In this document: positions 23,937 through 31,953 of the stretch, piece by piece
Layout: each line of letters starts with the position of its first letter
How positions within the stretch are numbered: the stretch's first letter is position 1
Source of the DNA: Micromonosporaceae bacterium KJ-029
GTDB lineage: Bacteria > Actinomycetota > Actinomycetes > Mycobacteriales > Micromonosporaceae
Direction of reading: 5' to 3'
Assembly: GCA_005402585.1 (NCBI GenBank)
Contig: BIFP01000003.1
Coordinates: forward strand, 21,363-85,362
Length of the DNA: 64,000 nt
Position numbers and translations under genes: made by a program
Notes under the pieces: generated by a model
What the model was told of the DNA's origin: nothing
Database searches by the model: none
The model's input: the letters and a program-made list of their open reading frames with translations, nothing else

Positions 23937-24979
23937 CTGAACAGGTTCATCGCGATCCCGTGGCTGAGCGCGCTCGTGCTTTGCAGACCGTCGATCTTCA
24001 CCGGCTGGCCCGAGATGTGCGTGACGACGATGCGCATGATGAACGTCCTGGTTCCGCAGGTCGGGTCGACCGTCACCCGGGGCAGGCTGAAGTAGGCGGC
24101 GTAGTGGTGGGCGTCGTCGCGGATCGTGTACCGGGTCGTGGCGGTCGCCGTGTTGCGGCAGGTGTGCGCCGTCGGGTCGAGCTGGATCACCTCCAGCCGG
24201 GCGTCGATGACCGCGTTGGTGCCACGGGCCTTCTGGTACGGCGCCACGCTGGGACGCTGGCACGAAGCCGTGTTCAGGTAGCAGGTGGTCACGGTCATGT
24301 TGGCCAACGCCTGCACCGCGGTCGCGCCCGGAGCCGCGGTCCACTTGTAGACCGGCGTCCCGTCGTTGTAGAACACGTGCACAGTCGAGGTGCCGGCGCC
24401 GATGTAGCTGCACGTCGACGACGTGCCGGTGCTGTTGCAGACCGGGTTCTGCCACCAGCGTGAGCCGGCCTGGTTGGTGTCGCTCAGCTCCAGCCAGGTG
24501 CTGCCCGGCACCGCCGTCAGATGGTACGAGCTGCTGGCGCTGGACGCGGTGTAGCCGTACACACCACAGGTGTAGGTCCCCGCGGCCGGCGCGGTGAACA
24601 ACAGATCGGCGTAGAGAGGCAGGTGCCCGTCGATCGCGTACGACGTGGTGTCGTATCCCTCGTGGTTGCGCGAGGTGACGCCCTGCACGCCAACCTGTGC
24701 GCCGCCGGAGTCAAGGCACCGCACATGGTTGTTCATCGCGGCAATCGAGGTCATGCTGCTGGTCGCCTCGAACCGGCCCTTGACATGCCGGGACTCACCG
24801 GCGGCCAGCGTGACGGTGCGGCTGACGAGCAGAGTCAGCGCACCAGGGTTGACGGTGCGCGCGCTGGCCAACGTCACCCGGGTCACCGAGCCGTGGTCGG
24901 CCTGCGCCACTGCGGGCCAGACGGACAGCAGCCCTGCGGCGACGGCCGTCGCCACCGTGGCTCGCAGAATTCGGCGCAT
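23933..24979 (-). CDS. Secreted protein of unknown function
   Basis: A 348-residue exported protein. The signal peptide is MRRILRATVATAVAAG followed by a hydrophobic core and AVAQA just before residue 28. The mature part is rich in Thr, Ser and Tyr, has about eight Cys in pairs, and reads like two beta-sandwich domains (TVTLAAGESRHVKGRFEA, then TAPAAGTYTCGVYGYT, then YTIRDDAHHYAAYFSLPRV). GGAGG stands 9 nt before ATG 24979, which decides the start over an in-frame ATG 24 nt upstream. I do not recognise a catalytic family. Its stop codon comes from the IS inverted repeat, so the natural C-terminus may have been lost. Confidence 0.75.
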   Translation of the reverse strand: MRRILRATVATAVAAGLLSVWPAVAQADHGSVTRVTLASARTVNPGALTLLVSRTVTLAAGESRHVKGRFEATSSMTSIAAMNNHVRCLDSGGAQVGVQGVTSRNHEGYDTTSYAIDGHLPLYADLLFTAPAAGTYTCGVYGYTASSASSSYHLTAVPGSTWLELSDTNQAGSRWWQNPVCNSTGTSSTCSYIGAGTSTVHVFYNDGTPVYKWTAAPGATAVQALANMTVTTCYLNTASCQRPSVAPYQKARGTNAVIDARLEVIQLDPTAHTCRNTATATTRYTIRDDAHHYAAYFSLPRVTVDPTCGTRTFIMRIVVTHISGQPVKIDGLQSTSALSHGIAMNLFS

Positions 24980-25186
24980 AGCCAGACCTCCAAAGGCGTT
25001 CACCTGCGGCAGCGATGGAAGGGTACCGAGTCGCGTCCGTTTCCGCGGACCCTGACGCAGCGAAGGGCGTCTCTGGACGCGACTCGCTGGGTGCCTCGGC
25101 CGGCTCCTTGGCCGGCAACGAGATCACCATCTCAGCGAGCTGGCCCCGGTTCCTGTCTGCGCGAGTTTCAGCGTGAGCGAGGCGGT

Positions 25187-25870
25187 TCAGCCCCGGGCGT
25201 GCCGCCGCAGGATGTCCGCCAGTTCCTTCGGCCGGCTGAGCGCGACGCAGTGACCCGCGGCGATCTCGTCGGGGGTGATGCCCAGGCGCTCGGCCACCTG
25301 CCGGCGCATGAAGTCCGGCGGGAAGAAGCGGTCCTGCGTGCACAGTACGAAACGGGTCGGCACGTCCGGCAACGCATTGAGCGGCCATGGCGCCTGCATG
25401 GCGGCGGCCGACGGGTGGTTCCGCTCTTTGCTCATCGCCTGCTCGGCCAGCGCCCGCGGCACATCGTGATAGAAGGAGGCGTACGGGTCGTCGTTGCCGG
25501 TCAGGCCGCCGTCGCGGGCCGCCTGTTCCCGCACCGCGGCGCGGTAGCCGGTGTTGGCCCACCAGTCGTCGGGTGTCTCGCCCGGCGCCGGGATCATCCC
25601 GGCCACGAAGACCAGCGCGTCCACCGGAAGCCGGTCGGCGACCAGCGGTGCGGTGAACCCGCCGAACGACTGCCCCGCGACGACGAGGTCCGTCCGGTCG
25701 CCGACGGCCGCCACCACCGCGTCGGCGTAGTCGGTCAGCTGCGCCGTATCGTCGTCGGCTGGCAGGTCGGGGGCCACCACATCGTGCCCGTGCGCCCGCA
25801 ACTCGGCCGCCACCAGGTGCCAGTACCAGCCGACATCACCCGCACCATGTATTAGCACGAAGGTACTCAT
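25187..25870 (-). CDS. Alpha/beta-fold hydrolase
   Basis: A 227-residue esterase-like alpha/beta hydrolase. It starts MSTFVLIHGAGDVGWYWHLVAAELRAHGHDV with the HG oxyanion motif; the nucleophile elbow is GQSFGG; an acid is in CTQDRFFP, and the catalytic His is probably in AAGHCVALSRPKELA. This order matches the salicylate-esterase/MekB-like actinobacterial group. ATG 25870 gives the standard N-terminus although the frame is open further upstream. No neighbour suggests its substrate. Confidence 0.86.
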   Translation of the reverse strand: MSTFVLIHGAGDVGWYWHLVAAELRAHGHDVVAPDLPADDDTAQLTDYADAVVAAVGDRTDLVVAGQSFGGFTAPLVADRLPVDALVFVAGMIPAPGETPDDWWANTGYRAAVREQAARDGGLTGNDDPYASFYHDVPRALAEQAMSKERNHPSAAAMQAPWPLNALPDVPTRFVLCTQDRFFPPDFMRRQVAERLGITPDEIAAGHCVALSRPKELADILRRHARG

Positions 25871-26221
25871 CCGCCGGAGTCTAGGCACTGCGGGAGTTCG
25901 AGAGGTGGCAGCGGACCCTGCGTCAGGTGGACAGATTCCGCACACGTGCGCGGGTACTTCGGCCAACTGGGATGCGTCAATAGGACGTCTGCCAGAGACC
26001 ATTCGGCTCAGGCAGCAATGCCGGCCGGATGCCCCGGCGAATGCCCTAGCCGGCCGGACGTGTTCGGAACAGATCCGAACAACCGGGGGCCTTGTCCGGT
26101 GTGCGCGGTGCCTGCTGGGGTAGTCGGTGGTCCCGGTGTCCGAGGGACCAGCGGTCGATCCACCGGCGACGCCAGCGGCACGGTCCGAGCGCCGAGCCGC
26201 TCTCTCCTACGGGAGGCACCG
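25871..26221. other. Divergent intergenic region before the lasso regulator
   Basis: No coding signal on either strand in 351 bp. It contains the inverted repeat at 26062-26080 and, at the right end, the ribosome-binding site GGGAGG of the regulator gene. Confidence 0.45.
26062..26080. promoter_or_regulatory. Inverted repeat GTTCGGA-N5-TCCGAAC, possible operator
   Basis: A perfect 7-bp inverted repeat with a 5-bp spacer, 142 bp before the start of the TrmB/LuxR regulator gene. The size fits a dimeric transcription-factor site; autoregulation is an inference. Confidence 0.4.
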
Positions 26222-27223
26222 ATGTTCGAGGCGCTGGGCCTCAACCCGACCACCGAGTCGGTGTACCTGGCAGTGTTGGAACTACCCTCGGCGGATCTCG
26301 AGGAGTTGGCGCAGCATCTCGACCTCGACCGGGACAGACTGCTCGACGCTCTGGACGACCTGGCCCAGATGTCACTGCTGCATCGTCCGCTGGCCGGCCC
26401 CGAGCCGGTACGGCCGATTGATCCGGAAGTCGGTCTGGCCGCGTTGCTCGCCCGTCAGCAGGCAGAGGTGGCCCGGCGTCACCAGGAGATCGAGGAGAGC
26501 CGGGCGGCGTTCGCGACCCTGCTGGCCGCCCGCGCCGAGCAGCAGCCGAGGCCGTCGGAGCCAGGGGTGGATCGGCTGGTCGGGATCGACGCCATCCGGT
26601 ATCGGCTTCGGCAACTGGCCGAAACGTGCACCTGGGAGGCATGCTCGCTGATGCCCGGTGGGGCGCAGTCCGAGTCGAGCCTGGCGGCCAGTCGCCCGCT
26701 CGACGCGGAAGCGATCAACCGGGGCGTCCGGCTGCGCACCGTCTACCTGGACAGTGTCCGCAATGACCCGGCCACCCGGGATTACGCCCAGTGGCTCGGC
26801 AAACTTGGCAGCGAGGTCCGAACTGCGCCCACATTGCCGCTGCGGATGCTGATCGTCGACCGACAGTACGCGCTCGTTCCGGTCAACCCCGACAACACCG
26901 CCGCCAAGGCGTTGATGATCTCAGGTACCGGCATCGTGAGCGCACTCGTCGCGCTCTTCAACGGTGTCTGGCGGGAAGCGACCCCGTTCGGGGCGCCCCG
27001 GCCCCGCGACGACAACGGCCTGTCGGTACAGGAGAGGCAGGTGCTCAGGCTGCTGGGCGAGGGGCACACCGACGAGGTCATCGCCCGGCGGCTCGGCGTC
27101 TCGGTGCGTACCGCCCGGCGGGTCGCCGCGAATCTGCTCGCCCGACTCGGGGCCAGGAGCCGGTTCCAGGCGGGTGTGCTGGCGGTGGCCCGTTCCTGGA
27201 TCGATCCGGGCGACTTCAACTGA
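26222..27223 (+). CDS. TrmB/LuxR-type transcriptional regulator of the lasso cluster
   Basis: A 333-residue regulator. The N-terminal TrmB-like winged helix (MFEALGLNPTTESVYLAVLELPSADLEELAQHLDLDRDRLLDALDDL) is followed by a helical linker and a ligand-sensing-like middle domain (about 120-245). The C-terminal LuxR/GerE helix-turn-helix begins LSVQERQVLRLLGEGHTDEVIARRLGVSVRTARR and runs to the end. This two-HTH layout is common for regulators next to actinobacterial RiPP clusters. GGGAGG is 7 nt before ATG 26222. It is the first gene on the plus strand before the lasso-peptide precursor and is the likely pathway regulator. Confidence 0.85.
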   Translation: MFEALGLNPTTESVYLAVLELPSADLEELAQHLDLDRDRLLDALDDLAQMSLLHRPLAGPEPVRPIDPEVGLAALLARQQAEVARRHQEIEESRAAFATLLAARAEQQPRPSEPGVDRLVGIDAIRYRLRQLAETCTWEACSLMPGGAQSESSLAASRPLDAEAINRGVRLRTVYLDSVRNDPATRDYAQWLGKLGSEVRTAPTLPLRMLIVDRQYALVPVNPDNTAAKALMISGTGIVSALVALFNGVWREATPFGAPRPRDDNGLSVQERQVLRLLGEGHTDEVIARRLGVSVRTARRVAANLLARLGARSRFQAGVLAVARSWIDPGDFN

Positions 27224-27285
27224 GGACTGTGGACGGAGCGGAAGGGGCGTGGCTGGTCCGCGCGACCGAGTGGACCCGACTCCGA

Positions 27286-27555
27286 TCACAGTGTCTGGAT
27301 GGAGAGAATCCGCCATCGTTCCGCCGCCGATACCGTTGCCATGGTCCGTCGGGCCAGGTCACCGGCGAGTTGGGCCGCCGATCCCCGGTCGGCGGCCTGT
27401 AGGTAGAGCGACAGTACGGCGCGGCCGACGTCGACCTCGACCTGGGCGTGCTGGAGGAGGTCGGAGCCGGCCGCGCTGGTCCACAACGTGCGACGGAGTT
27501 GGTCGACGTCGGGCCGCCATCTGGGCGTCTCCACCGCGATCACGACCAGATACAT
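27286..27555 (-). CDS. Small hypothetical protein beside lasso cluster
   Basis: An 89-residue protein: MYLVVIAVETPRWRPDVDQLRRTLW starts a beta-alpha unit, continued by QVEVDVGRAVLSLYLQAAD and ARRTMATVSAAERWRILSI. It looks like a compact alpha/beta fold. It ends with WRILSIQTL. No known family is recognised. It follows the GFGWD peptide gene by 29 bp on the same strand, so the two probably form one transcript running away from the lasso operon. Confidence 0.62.
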   Translation of the reverse strand: MYLVVIAVETPRWRPDVDQLRRTLWTSAAGSDLLQHAQVEVDVGRAVLSLYLQAADRGSAAQLAGDLARRTMATVSAAERWRILSIQTL

Positions 27556-27584
27556 CCGAATAGCCTTCCCACCGGGCGAGCCGG

Positions 27585-27776
27585 TCAGGATGCCGGATCA
27601 GACACCAGGGGTGCGCTGTCCCAGCCAAAGCCGCCGGAGTCGGCGCGAGCCATCGCCACGGCACCGCCCGGTGTCGGGATGTCCCAGCCGAAGCCATCAC
27701 CGTTGATCTGCCCGGGTGCCAACGCGGCGGCGCCGACCAGCACGGCCACAATTACCGTCAGGGCGGTTCTACCCAT
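27585..27776 (-). CDS. Secreted small peptide with two GFGWD repeats
   Basis: A 63-residue protein. Residues 1-22 form a signal peptide (MGRTALTVIVAVLVGAAALAPG). The mature part has two copies of GFGWD (NGDGFGWDIPTP and DSGGFGWDSAPL) separated by 16 residues, and ends in VSDPAS. GGGAGGCGAAA precedes the ATG, a near-ideal ribosome-binding site, and CATAAT lies a short distance upstream as a possible -10. It is divergent from the lasso precursor. Function is unknown; a secreted signal, immunity or binding peptide are all possible. Confidence 0.68.
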   Translation of the reverse strand: MGRTALTVIVAVLVGAAALAPGQINGDGFGWDIPTPGGAVAMARADSGGFGWDSAPLVSDPAS

Positions 27777-27912
27777 TTTCGCCTCCCGATTATGAGCGCT
27801 TGAGAACGTTTATAGCGCGCCCTCGCAGCCGGCGCTCGCCATTCGCGTGGCCTAAGAATGCAGTGGCATCATCAGGCCGCGCTACCAGGGTGGCCAGTTC
27901 CGGCCGCGCCCC

Positions 27913-27940
27913 TAAGTGACCGGAATTGACCACTTACGAT
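27913..27940 (+). promoter_or_regulatory. Inverted repeat with -10-like box upstream of lasso precursor
   Basis: TAAGTG (27913-27918) and CACTTA (27931-27936) form an inverted repeat with 12-bp spacer. It overlaps TACGAT (27935-27940), a plausible -10 element 80 bp before the precursor start. A regulator bound here could control the lasso operon; inference only. Confidence 0.35.
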
Positions 27941-28019
27941 GTCGCCGGCATCGGCGGCAGTATTTGTCGAAGCGAGGCGGCAAGCCGGTCGCCTCACCAC
28001 GAGACCCTTGGAGGTTCTC

Positions 28020-28145
28020 ATGAACGAGCAGGCCATGACCTACGTCCGCCCGATGCTCGTCGAGGTCGGAGCGTTCACCGAGCTGACCCGGATCACCAAC
28101 CGGGGCGGCTACATCGACAGCCCCTGGGGCGGCTGGTGGCTCTGA
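28020..28145 (+). CDS. Lasso peptide precursor (A protein)
   Basis: A 41-residue precursor preceded by GGAGG 6 nt before the ATG. The leader has the class II lasso pattern YxxPxLxxxGxFxxxT exactly: YVRPMLVEVGAFTELT. Thr is at -2 and Arg at -1, giving the core ITNRGGYIDSPWGGWWL (17 residues). Asp9 is at the right distance for an isopeptide bond with the Ile1 amine, making a 9-residue ring and an 8-residue tail with three Trp residues as likely plugs. Ile at position 1 is unusual, since Gly, Cys, Ser or Ala are more common. Cyclase, RRE, protease and exporter genes follow on the same strand. Confidence 0.9.
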   Translation: MNEQAMTYVRPMLVEVGAFTELTRITNRGGYIDSPWGGWWL

Positions 28146-28182
28146 TCCCGACATCGGCCGAATAGGCCGGCTCGTGACGGGA

Positions 28183-28217
28183 GGGATCGGCGCGGGGCTT
28201 TCCCCCGCGCCGATCCC
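28183..28217 (+). terminator. Hairpin after lasso precursor (attenuator or terminator)
   Basis: A 15-bp perfect stem GGGATCGGCGCGGGG pairing with CCCCGCGCCGATCCC around a 5-nt loop lies 38 bp after the precursor stop and 187 bp before the cyclase. Partial termination here would give more precursor mRNA than enzyme mRNA. Confidence 0.75.
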
Positions 28218-28404
28218 ACAGAGCGGCACAGGCATCTGGAATCCGTCCCCGATGGGGCTCCGCCGCCTCCCGGTAATCGCCTCGGCTGGCGTTCATGAAT
28301 GACGATAGACGCCCCGATGGATCCGGTCGGCGATCTCGGAGCCGGACGTGGGACGGGACGCCCCAGGCATGCCCTCAACCGTGGCTACCGATCGGGAGAC
28401 TGAG

Positions 28405-30264
28405 ATGGAGTTTGTGGTACTGCCGGATCATCCGGCTGCAGCCGGCATCGCGGCGCGGCTGGCCGCCGGCAACGGTACGGGTGTTCCGCTACGGGAGCTC
28501 AACCACCGGTCTGGACGGCCGTGGCTGGTCGGGCGCTGGTCCGACGAGGACATCACCCTGGCGACCCTCGGTGAGGTTCGGTTGGCTCTGCTGGGCAGCG
28601 CCGGAGTCACCGCCGCCCGACTGGTCGAGCGGCTGCGCGGCGTGCGGACCGGGACGGACCTGAGCGAGCTGGCCCGTGGCGTGGCCGGCTGCTTCCACCT
28701 GATCGCCTCGCTCGGCGGTCGGGTACGGGCCCAGGGCACCCTTTCCACCGCCTGCCAGGTGTTCTACGGCTCGGTTGCCGGGATAACGGTGGCCGCCGAC
28801 CGTCCGCAGACCCTCGCCGGGCTGACCGGCGCGGGTGTCGTCGAGGAAGCGCTGGCGCTGCAACTGCTGGCACCGTTCGGTCCACCCTGGCCGCTGAGCA
28901 ACCAGTGCCTGTGGCAGGGGGTACGGACCCTGGCGCCGGGCCACCGGCTCGAGCTCGATCACGACGGCACCGGCCGGACCGTGCCGTGGTGGACCGCACC
29001 GCAGCCGGACGTGCCGCTCACGGTCGGTGCGGCGACGCTTCGGGACGCGCTGGCGGCAGCGGTCGAGGCCCGTACCGCCGCTGGCGTCCGGATCAGCGCT
29101 GACCTGTCCGGCGGAATGGACTCGACCAGTCTGTGCTATCTCGCCGCCCGCCAGGCCGTACCTCTGGTGACCCTGCACTACGACTCGGTGGACCCGTCGA
29201 GCGAGGATCGGGTCTGGGCGGCGCGCTGCCTGCCCGACCTGTCGGTGACCCGGCACATGGTCGTACCCCCCGACGACGCACCCGGAATGTACGCCGAGCT
29301 GGGCACCCCCGACCCGGAGCCGGACATCGAGGGGCCGATGTCGATGATCCGGCGCGCCACGGTGGAGCACACCGCGCAGGTCGTGAGCGGTGCGCGGGCC
29401 CACTTACACCTGATGGGACTCGGCTCGGACGAACTGTTCCGGCCCAGCCTGATGACATTGCACGCACTCGCCCGGCGGCATTCGCTGCGCTCGCTCCGAC
29501 ACATCCGCGCGGTCCGCTCCATGCGTCGCTGGAACTGGGCCACCACGATCCGCAGCCTTGCCCCGGTGCCGCCGTATCAACGGTGGCTCGCCGCCCGCGC
29601 CGACGAGCTGAGCGGCGAACGCCGCTGGGACGCCGAGGTCGACTGGGAGGTCGTCGGCAAGATGCCGCCCTGGGCCACCCCGGAGGCGATCGACGCCGCT
29701 CGTCGGCTGCTCCGCGCCGCAGCGGCGACGTCACCCGAGCCGCTCGCCGGACTACCCGTACAGCACGAGATGATCCGACTCACCCAGGTCAACGGCACGA
29801 TGATCCGGCGGGCCGGCCGGGTCGGAAGACGGTTCGGCGTCTCGTTCCAGGCCCCGTTCCTCGACGATCGGGTACTCGAGGCGGCGCTGTCGATCCGGCT
29901 GACCGACCGGATGGCGATCGGGTGGGCCAAACCGGTGCTGGCTGCGGCCCTGCGCGGAGTCGTTCCGGACGACCTGCTGGCGCGCAAGAACAAGGGCGAC
30001 CACAGCCCCGAGCTGTACCGGGCGTTGCGCCGCCACCAGCGCGAGCTGCGGGAACTCTGCGACGACTCGTGGCTGGTGCGGCTGGGCCTGGCCGACGGGA
30101 GGGTGCTGCGCGAGGTCCTCTTCGGTCTGCATCCGGACGCCCGACCGCTGATGCCGTTCGACTCGACCCTGACCTGCGAACTCTGGCTTCGAGGACTTCC
30201 CGGCCACAGCCGGCCGACCGGCCTCGGTGCCGATGTCGTCCCGACCGAAGGAGTACGGCGATGA
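28405..30264 (+). CDS. Lasso peptide cyclase (asparagine-synthetase-like C protein)
   Basis: A 619-residue asparagine-synthetase B homologue that adenylates the core Asp side chain and closes the macrolactam on residue 1. The N-terminal glutaminase-like domain (about 1-200) lacks the N-terminal catalytic Cys, as in lasso cyclases. The synthetase domain has the pyrophosphate loop SGGMDSTS at 235, a LMGLGSDELF ATP-binding segment, and AFLDDRVLEAALSI-like and KNKGDHSPELYRAL segments late in the protein. ATG 28405 follows GGGAG; a GTG at 28348 is a longer alternative. The stop overlaps the next start in ATGA. Confidence 0.93.
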   Translation: MEFVVLPDHPAAAGIAARLAAGNGTGVPLRELNHRSGRPWLVGRWSDEDITLATLGEVRLALLGSAGVTAARLVERLRGVRTGTDLSELARGVAGCFHLIASLGGRVRAQGTLSTACQVFYGSVAGITVAADRPQTLAGLTGAGVVEEALALQLLAPFGPPWPLSNQCLWQGVRTLAPGHRLELDHDGTGRTVPWWTAPQPDVPLTVGAATLRDALAAAVEARTAAGVRISADLSGGMDSTSLCYLAARQAVPLVTLHYDSVDPSSEDRVWAARCLPDLSVTRHMVVPPDDAPGMYAELGTPDPEPDIEGPMSMIRRATVEHTAQVVSGARAHLHLMGLGSDELFRPSLMTLHALARRHSLRSLRHIRAVRSMRRWNWATTIRSLAPVPPYQRWLAARADELSGERRWDAEVDWEVVGKMPPWATPEAIDAARRLLRAAAATSPEPLAGLPVQHEMIRLTQVNGTMIRRAGRVGRRFGVSFQAPFLDDRVLEAALSIRLTDRMAIGWAKPVLAAALRGVVPDDLLARKNKGDHSPELYRALRRHQRELRELCDDSWLVRLGLADGRVLREVLFGLHPDARPLMPFDSTLTCELWLRGLPGHSRPTGLGADVVPTEGVRR

Positions 30265-30518
30265 CCTTCGCCCTGGCCCCACACGTGACCGCGACCCCGA
30301 CCGAGCACGGCATGGTGCTGCTGGACGAGCGCACCGGCCGCTACTGGCAGCTGAACGACACCGGTGCGACGGTACTGCGGTGCCTGCTCGACGGCGGGAG
30401 TGTCGAGTCCGCGGTGACCGCGCTGCGGATCCGCTTCCCCGACGCCGGCGACCAGCTCACCCAGGACGTGACAGCCCTGGTCGAAGCGCTGCGGACGGCG
30501 AAGGTGGCAGCGTCGTGA
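30261..30518 (+). CDS. Lasso peptide B1 protein (PqqD-like RRE)
   Basis: An 85-residue PqqD-fold RiPP recognition element that binds the leader and presents it to the B2 protease. The pattern is typical: TPTEHGMVLLDERTGRYWQLNDTGATVLRCLLDGGSVESAVTALRIRFP, then a long C-terminal helix. It overlaps the cyclase by 4 bp, indicating translational coupling. Confidence 0.92.
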   Translation: MTFALAPHVTATPTEHGMVLLDERTGRYWQLNDTGATVLRCLLDGGSVESAVTALRIRFPDAGDQLTQDVTALVEALRTAKVAAS

Positions 30519-30573
30519 GCGGGCGGATCGGTGCCGGCCCGCACGCCGGCTCCGGGTACGGGCAGGTGACGGC

Positions 30574-30996
30574 ATGAGTGGGAAGGTGGTGACCATCGAG
30601 CCGTCGGTCGCCCCGCCGTGGCGGCTTCGTCCGCTCGCGCTGGCTGCCGTCGGCCTTGCCCGGTTGCTCGAACGGCTACCGCCGCGCCGACTGCGCCGGG
30701 TGCTCGAACTGGCCAGCCGGGGAGCCAGACCGGCCGACGCCGCGGGCGCGTTGCGGGCCCGCAACGCGGTGGTGGCGGTCAGCATCCGCTGCGCCGGCCC
30801 CCGATGCCTCCAACGGTCGATCGCCACCGCCCTGCTCTGCCGGGCCACCGGCTCGTGGCCGGACTGGTGCACCGGAGTACGGACACAGCCGTTCCAGGCA
30901 CACGCCTGGGTCGCGGTCGACGGGGTGCCGATCGGCGAGAGCATCAACGACATCCGGTACTTCCACCGCACCATGGCCGTGGTGAGGCGACCGTGA
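30574..30996 (+). CDS. Lasso peptide B2 leader protease (transglutaminase-like)
   Basis: A 140-residue cysteine protease that removes the leader peptide before cyclisation. The transglutaminase-like triad is visible: Cys78 in GPRCLQRSIATALLCR, His110 in QAHAWVAVDG and Asp116. The N-terminal 60 residues are helical and Arg-rich. It starts 55 bp after B1 and its stop overlaps the exporter ATPase start in GTGA. Length is normal for a stand-alone B2. Confidence 0.92.
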   Translation: MSGKVVTIEPSVAPPWRLRPLALAAVGLARLLERLPPRRLRRVLELASRGARPADAAGALRARNAVVAVSIRCAGPRCLQRSIATALLCRATGSWPDWCTGVRTQPFQAHAWVAVDGVPIGESINDIRYFHRTMAVVRRP

Positions 30997-31949
30997 CCGG
31001 CCCGTTCGCCGTACGTACGCGAGGGCTGCGCCGCACCTACGGCGGCCGGGCCGCCGTGTGCGACCTGGACCTGACCGTACCGGCGGGCGAGACGTTCGGC
31101 TTCCTCGGACCCAACGGCGCGGGCAAGTCGACCACGATCGCCATGCTGTGCACGCTGCTGCGCCCGACCGCCGGGACCGCCGAGGTGGCCGGGGCGGACG
31201 TGGTACGCGCGCCGTGGCTGGTCCGCCGCCGGATCGGCGTGGTCTTCCAGGAGCCGACAGTGGATCGGGAGCTGACCGCCGAGGAGAACCTGCGATTGCA
31301 CGCCGAGCTGTACGGGATGTTGCGCAGGGACGCGCGGGTCAGGTCCCGACAGCTGTTGGCGCTGTTCGGCCTGGATCGACCGCGCGTTCCGGTCGGCGCC
31401 TTTTCCGGCGGTATGCGACGCCGTCTCGAACTGGCCCGAAGCCTGATGCACCACCCCGGTGTGCTGTTCCTCGACGAACCGACGGTCGGGCTCGATCCGC
31501 AGAGCCGCGCCGTCGTCTGGGATCACCTGTACGGGCTACGGCGGGAGCAGCCGATCACCCTGTTCCTGACCACCCACCAGTTGGAGGAGGCCGAACACTG
31601 TGACCGGATTGTGGTGCTCGACCATGGACGGGTGGTGGCCCAGGGCACGCCGCAGCAGTTGAAGGCCGAAGTCGGCGCGGACGTCGTACACCTGCGGACC
31701 GCCGACGACGCCGGAGTGGCCGCGGCGCTGACCGAGTCGGGCCTGACCGCCGGGCACGGCCCGGACGGGGTACGGGTGGTCACCGCCGACGGCGCCGGCC
31801 TGGTACCCCGGCTCTGCGCCGGGTTGACCACCCCGGTCCACTCCGTGACCGTGACCCGACCCAGCCTCGACGACGTTTTCCTGCACCACACCGGCCGGAC
31901 CATCCGCGACGCCGGTAGCGCGGAGCTGTCACCGGCCCAGGGGCGGTGA
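30993..31949 (+). CDS. ABC exporter ATP-binding protein (lasso D component)
   Basis: A 318-residue DrrA-type ATPase that powers export of the lasso peptide and likely gives self-protection. Walker A is GPNGAGKST, the Q-loop is FQEPTVDRELT, the signature is FSGGMRRRLELARSL, Walker B is VLFLDEPTVGLDP and the switch is TTHQLEEAE. The C-terminal 100 residues form the DUF4162-like domain of this family. The GTG 30993 start overlaps the B2 stop by 4 bp. Confidence 0.93.
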   Translation: MTGPFAVRTRGLRRTYGGRAAVCDLDLTVPAGETFGFLGPNGAGKSTTIAMLCTLLRPTAGTAEVAGADVVRAPWLVRRRIGVVFQEPTVDRELTAEENLRLHAELYGMLRRDARVRSRQLLALFGLDRPRVPVGAFSGGMRRRLELARSLMHHPGVLFLDEPTVGLDPQSRAVVWDHLYGLRREQPITLFLTTHQLEEAEHCDRIVVLDHGRVVAQGTPQQLKAEVGADVVHLRTADDAGVAAALTESGLTAGHGPDGVRVVTADGAGLVPRLCAGLTTPVHSVTVTRPSLDDVFLHHTGRTIRDAGSAELSPAQGR

Positions 31950-31953
31950 CCCG

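Noticed and set aside
25187..26002. Longer alpha/beta hydrolase with 44 extra N-terminal residues
   Set aside because: The family N-terminus MSTFVLIHGAG starts at 25870; the extension lacks hydrolase similarity and lies in the divergent promoter region.
28348..28404. Upstream GTG start for the lasso cyclase
   Set aside because: The added 19 residues are not typical of the family, and a good GGGAG site points to ATG 28405.
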